A stretch of 8,320 nucleotides of DNA from Deltaproteobacteria bacterium (GTDB lineage Bacteria > Desulfobacterota > Desulfobulbia > Desulfobulbales > VMSU01): assembly GCA_021789795.1 (NCBI GenBank), contig JAJYJA010000108.1, positions 1-8,320 of the forward strand, written 5' to 3'. The position numbers and the translations under genes are program-made. Under the pieces are notes generated by a model. That model searched no databases. It saw nothing but the letters and a program-made list of their open reading frames with translations, and had not been told where the DNA came from. Positions 6,429 to 8,320 of the stretch are shown here, one piece after another. Positions within the stretch are counted from its first letter, which is position 1; every line of letters begins with the position of its first letter.

Positions 6429-7010
6429 ATGGAGCTTGACGAGATAGTGCGCTTTCACGGCCATCTCTGTCCGGGGCTGGCCCTGGGCTTTAGGGTCGCC
6501 AACTGCGCGGTTAAGGAGCTTGGCCTCTCCCGCTCCGCGGACGAGGAGCTGGTGGCGGTGGTCGAAAACAAGTCCTGCGCCGTGGACGCCATCCAGATGA
6601 TCACCGGCTGCACCGCCGGCAAGGGCAACCTCATCTTCCGCGACTACGGCAAGCAGGTGTACACCTTCTTCCGCCGGGGCGACGGTCAGGCGGTGCGGCT
6701 GGCGGTGCGTTTCATCCCGCCGCCCGAATCCCCGGAGGAGACGGCGGCCTGGGCCCGTTACCGGGCCGGCGACGAGTCGTCCGAGGTCACGAGCCTGGTT
6801 AGTCGCCGCAAGGGCGAAAAGACCCGCGCCATCCTGGCCGCCAGCGATGAAGAACTGTTTACCGTCTCCCGCCCCAGCGAGCCTCCGCCGTCCGAGGCCC
6901 AGATCCATCCCACCGTGACCTGCGCCGTCTGCGGCGAAATGGTCATGGAGCCCAAGACCCGCCGCGACCCGCGCGGTCTGGTCTGCATCCCCTGTTCCCA
7001 AAAATCATAG
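6429..7010 (+). CDS. FmdE-family protein with C-terminal zinc ribbon
   Basis: A 193-residue cytoplasmic protein. The N-terminal 95 or so residues match the FmdE family, named after the tungsten formylmethanofuran dehydrogenase subunit E of methanogens. It has the diagnostic FHGHLCPGLALGFR (9-22) with likely metal ligands His10, His12 and Cys14, then ENKSCAVDAIQMITGCTAGKGN (split here as NKSCAVDA at 48-53 and GCTAGKGN at 60-67) and a conserved RDYGKQVYTF. A charged middle section (100-155) leads to a zinc ribbon, CAVC at 165-168 and CIPC at 186-189. Bacterial FmdE-like proteins of this kind occur in anaerobes without methanogenesis and have no settled function; links to molybdopterin enzymes or metal handling are often proposed. 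GGGAGGAAAG precedes the ATG, and the gene starts 13 bases after the GGDEF gene, so it is the third gene of the operon. The stop is one base from the stop of the convergent cytochrome gene. Confidence 0.92.
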   Translation: MELDEIVRFHGHLCPGLALGFRVANCAVKELGLSRSADEELVAVVENKSCAVDAIQMITGCTAGKGNLIFRDYGKQVYTFFRRGDGQAVRLAVRFIPPPESPEETAAWARYRAGDESSEVTSLVSRRKGEKTRAILAASDEELFTVSRPSEPPPSEAQIHPTVTCAVCGEMVMEPKTRRDPRGLVCIPCSQKS

Positions 7011-7011
7011 C

Positions 7012-8320
7012 TCAGCCGCCGTTACTCGCCTCCTTGCCGCCCGCCGGGCGCCGGCACTTGTCCGGGGCGTAGGGGTGATAGGCCGGGTCGCTCAGCCGCG
7101 GGTGGCAGGGCAGACAGGTGCCGACGGTCAGGATGCGGGACAGCTCCTTGGCGTTGAAGGGCCGCAGGTTGGGCCGGAAGCTCTTCTGGAGCGGCACCCC
7201 GTCGATGGTGACAAAGGCGTCCAGCCGCGGGGTCTCTCCGGCCTGGGTCTGCAGGGGCTGGCTGGCTGGCTCGAAATGCCAGCTCCCCCCTTTCTTCCAG
7301 ACGGTTCCCAGTCCCAGACCCAGCGATTTGGGGGCGGTGTGGCAGTCGGCGCAGCCTCGGCCCTTGGCCTGGGTGGTGTGCGGGTCGATGGCCGCCATGG
7401 TGAAGGAGTAAAAGGCCCCCTCGGCCTGGCCCTGCTTCCCTTGCAGGGTGACCACGTCCTGGCAGCCGGGGGTGACGGGCATGACCCGGTCGTTCCACAG
7501 CCCCAGGGCCGGTTGTTCGTAGCGGATGTAGGAACGGCCCTCCGACCACCAGCCGGGGGTCTCTTTCAGGGTGAGCTTGTCGAGATGGGTCTCGGCCTGA
7601 TCGCGGTTCGCGTGGCAGCCGTAGCACTGCGGCACCCAGGTGGAGTGGCAGGCCTGGCAGGTGAGGCGCTGGTGGCCGGAGTAGTCGCAGGCCTCGGGCC
7701 GGGGCGGATTAAGCGGGTGCCGCTTGCCGTCCAGTTTGCCCACCAGCACCGGCAGGCTGTCCTTGAAGTCGATATTGTTGAGCTTGTTTTTTTTGTTGGT
7801 GATTCCGGGCCGGCCCTTGGTGTGGCAGGTGGTGCAGCTGATCTCCAGTTGCTCCTCGAAGTGGGCGTAACGCTTGCCGTCGCCCATGACCTCGTTTCTG
7901 GTGTGGCAGTCGATGCAGGCCAGGCCCTTGGTGAAGTGTACGTCCGGCGGCAGGGAGAGGGCGAAACGGTCGCCCGGCAGGCGTTTGGGTGACATCTGGC
8001 CGTGCTCGATCGGCGCCCCGGAGCCCTCGGACTCGTACTGCCCGGTGTAGGAGATGCCGATCCGGCCCGAGCGGTTGTGGCATCGGACGCAGTTCTCCAC
8101 CGGGATCTTCTTGGTGATTAGGGGGTGGGATTTCTTCTTGCCCGGCGGTGGCGGGGCGGGGTTCTTCTGGTGGTGGCAGGCGGTGCAGCCGCCGCCCTTC
8201 TTGGCCAGGAAGCCGGGCAGGTCGTGCTTTTGCTTCCAGAGGTGGCAGGTGGCGCAGAGCTTGCGGAAATAGTCGAGCGCCAGCGAGGTCTGGCCGGTCT
8301 TGATCAGCTGCTCGACCGTG
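7012..8320 (-). CDS. Multiheme cytochrome c, 5' end beyond the window
   Basis: The frame is open from the stop at 7012 to the window edge (435 residues visible) with no ATG, so the start lies off-window. A GTG at 8100 is internal, because heme motifs continue upstream of it. Nine CxxCH heme sites are visible (numbered from the edge): CATCH 22, CTACH 45, CVRCH 77, CIDCH 135, CTTCH 162, CQACH 221, CYGCH 232, CADCH 323 and CLPCH 402. Further His residues could be distal ligands. The protein must be exported for heme attachment; its signal peptide is outside. Stretches such as CHNRSGRIGISYTGQYESEG and PHTTQAKGRGCADCH (to the following KSLGLGLG) recall large Geobacter/Desulfuromonas cytochromes, possibly the ExtM type linked to selenite/tellurite or extracellular respiration, but this is from memory and unverified. 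A Pro/Lys stretch (NPAPPPPGKKK) joins the second and third heme regions. Its role is periplasmic or extracellular electron transfer. Confidence 0.93.
   Translation of the reverse strand, partial: TVEQLIKTGQTSLALDYFRKLCATCHLWKQKHDLPGFLAKKGGGCTACHHQKNPAPPPPGKKKSHPLITKKIPVENCVRCHNRSGRIGISYTGQYESEGSGAPIEHGQMSPKRLPGDRFALSLPPDVHFTKGLACIDCHTRNEVMGDGKRYAHFEEQLEISCTTCHTKGRPGITNKKNKLNNIDFKDSLPVLVGKLDGKRHPLNPPRPEACDYSGHQRLTCQACHSTWVPQCYGCHANRDQAETHLDKLTLKETPGWWSEGRSYIRYEQPALGLWNDRVMPVTPGCQDVVTLQGKQGQAEGAFYSFTMAAIDPHTTQAKGRGCADCHTAPKSLGLGLGTVWKKGGSWHFEPASQPLQTQAGETPRLDAFVTIDGVPLQKSFRPNLRPFNAKELSRILTVGTCLPCHPRLSDPAYHPYAPDKCRRPAGGKEASNGG

Noticed and set aside
7075..7992. Plus-strand open frame (305 codons) opposite the multiheme cytochrome
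   Set aside because: It is an antisense shadow; the opposite strand has nine CxxCH motifs.
8098..8100. GTG at 8100 as the start of the cytochrome
   Set aside because: The frame continues upstream without a stop and contains two more CxxCH motifs. A start here would also lack a signal peptide.

Overview
The window is high-GC DNA from what looks like an anaerobic, cytochrome-rich bacterium. Several genes point to the Desulfobacterota (former Deltaproteobacteria): a secreted multiheme cytochrome c, a single-heme beta-propeller, a bacterial FmdE-type zinc protein, and a DUF1566/PKD secreted protein. This placement is inferred from gene content only; no rRNA or marker gene is present.

Layout. 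On the left, two genes read leftward. A periplasmic YVTN-type beta-propeller with one CxxCH heme site (1323-2363) is followed, after a rho-independent terminator, by a FtsX/MacB-type ABC transporter permease (39-1244). A Shine-Dalgarno sequence at the very edge suggests that another gene of the same unit starts just outside the window. Next comes a gene-poor stretch (2364-3052) with a tandem 14-bp repeat, a palindromic element of roughly 100 bp that looks like a small mobile-element relic, and candidate promoters in both directions.

In the centre and right, genes read rightward. The first is a UPF0173 metallo-beta-lactamase-fold hydrolase (3053-3730), which has its own promoter candidate. A tight three-gene cluster follows, with 19-nt and 13-nt gaps. 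It encodes a secreted DUF1566-PKD protein with a rearranged, apparently catalytically dead caspase-like region (3835-5349), a cytoplasmic PAS-like/GGDEF diguanylate cyclase (5369-6415), and an FmdE-family protein with a C-terminal zinc ribbon (6429-7010). This cluster meets a leftward multiheme cytochrome c gene head-on (7012 to beyond 8320, nine CxxCH sites visible), with a single base between the two stop codons.

How the parts fit. The cytochrome, the heme propeller and the transporter suggest envelope redox or metal chemistry. The central operon couples a secreted possible sensor or scaffold protein with c-di-GMP output. The most unusual object is the DUF1566-PKD-caspase-like protein: the C-terminal half of a caspase fold comes before the N-terminal half, and the usual catalytic His and Cys motifs are absent. 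No CRISPR array, tRNA, rRNA or intact insertion sequence was seen.
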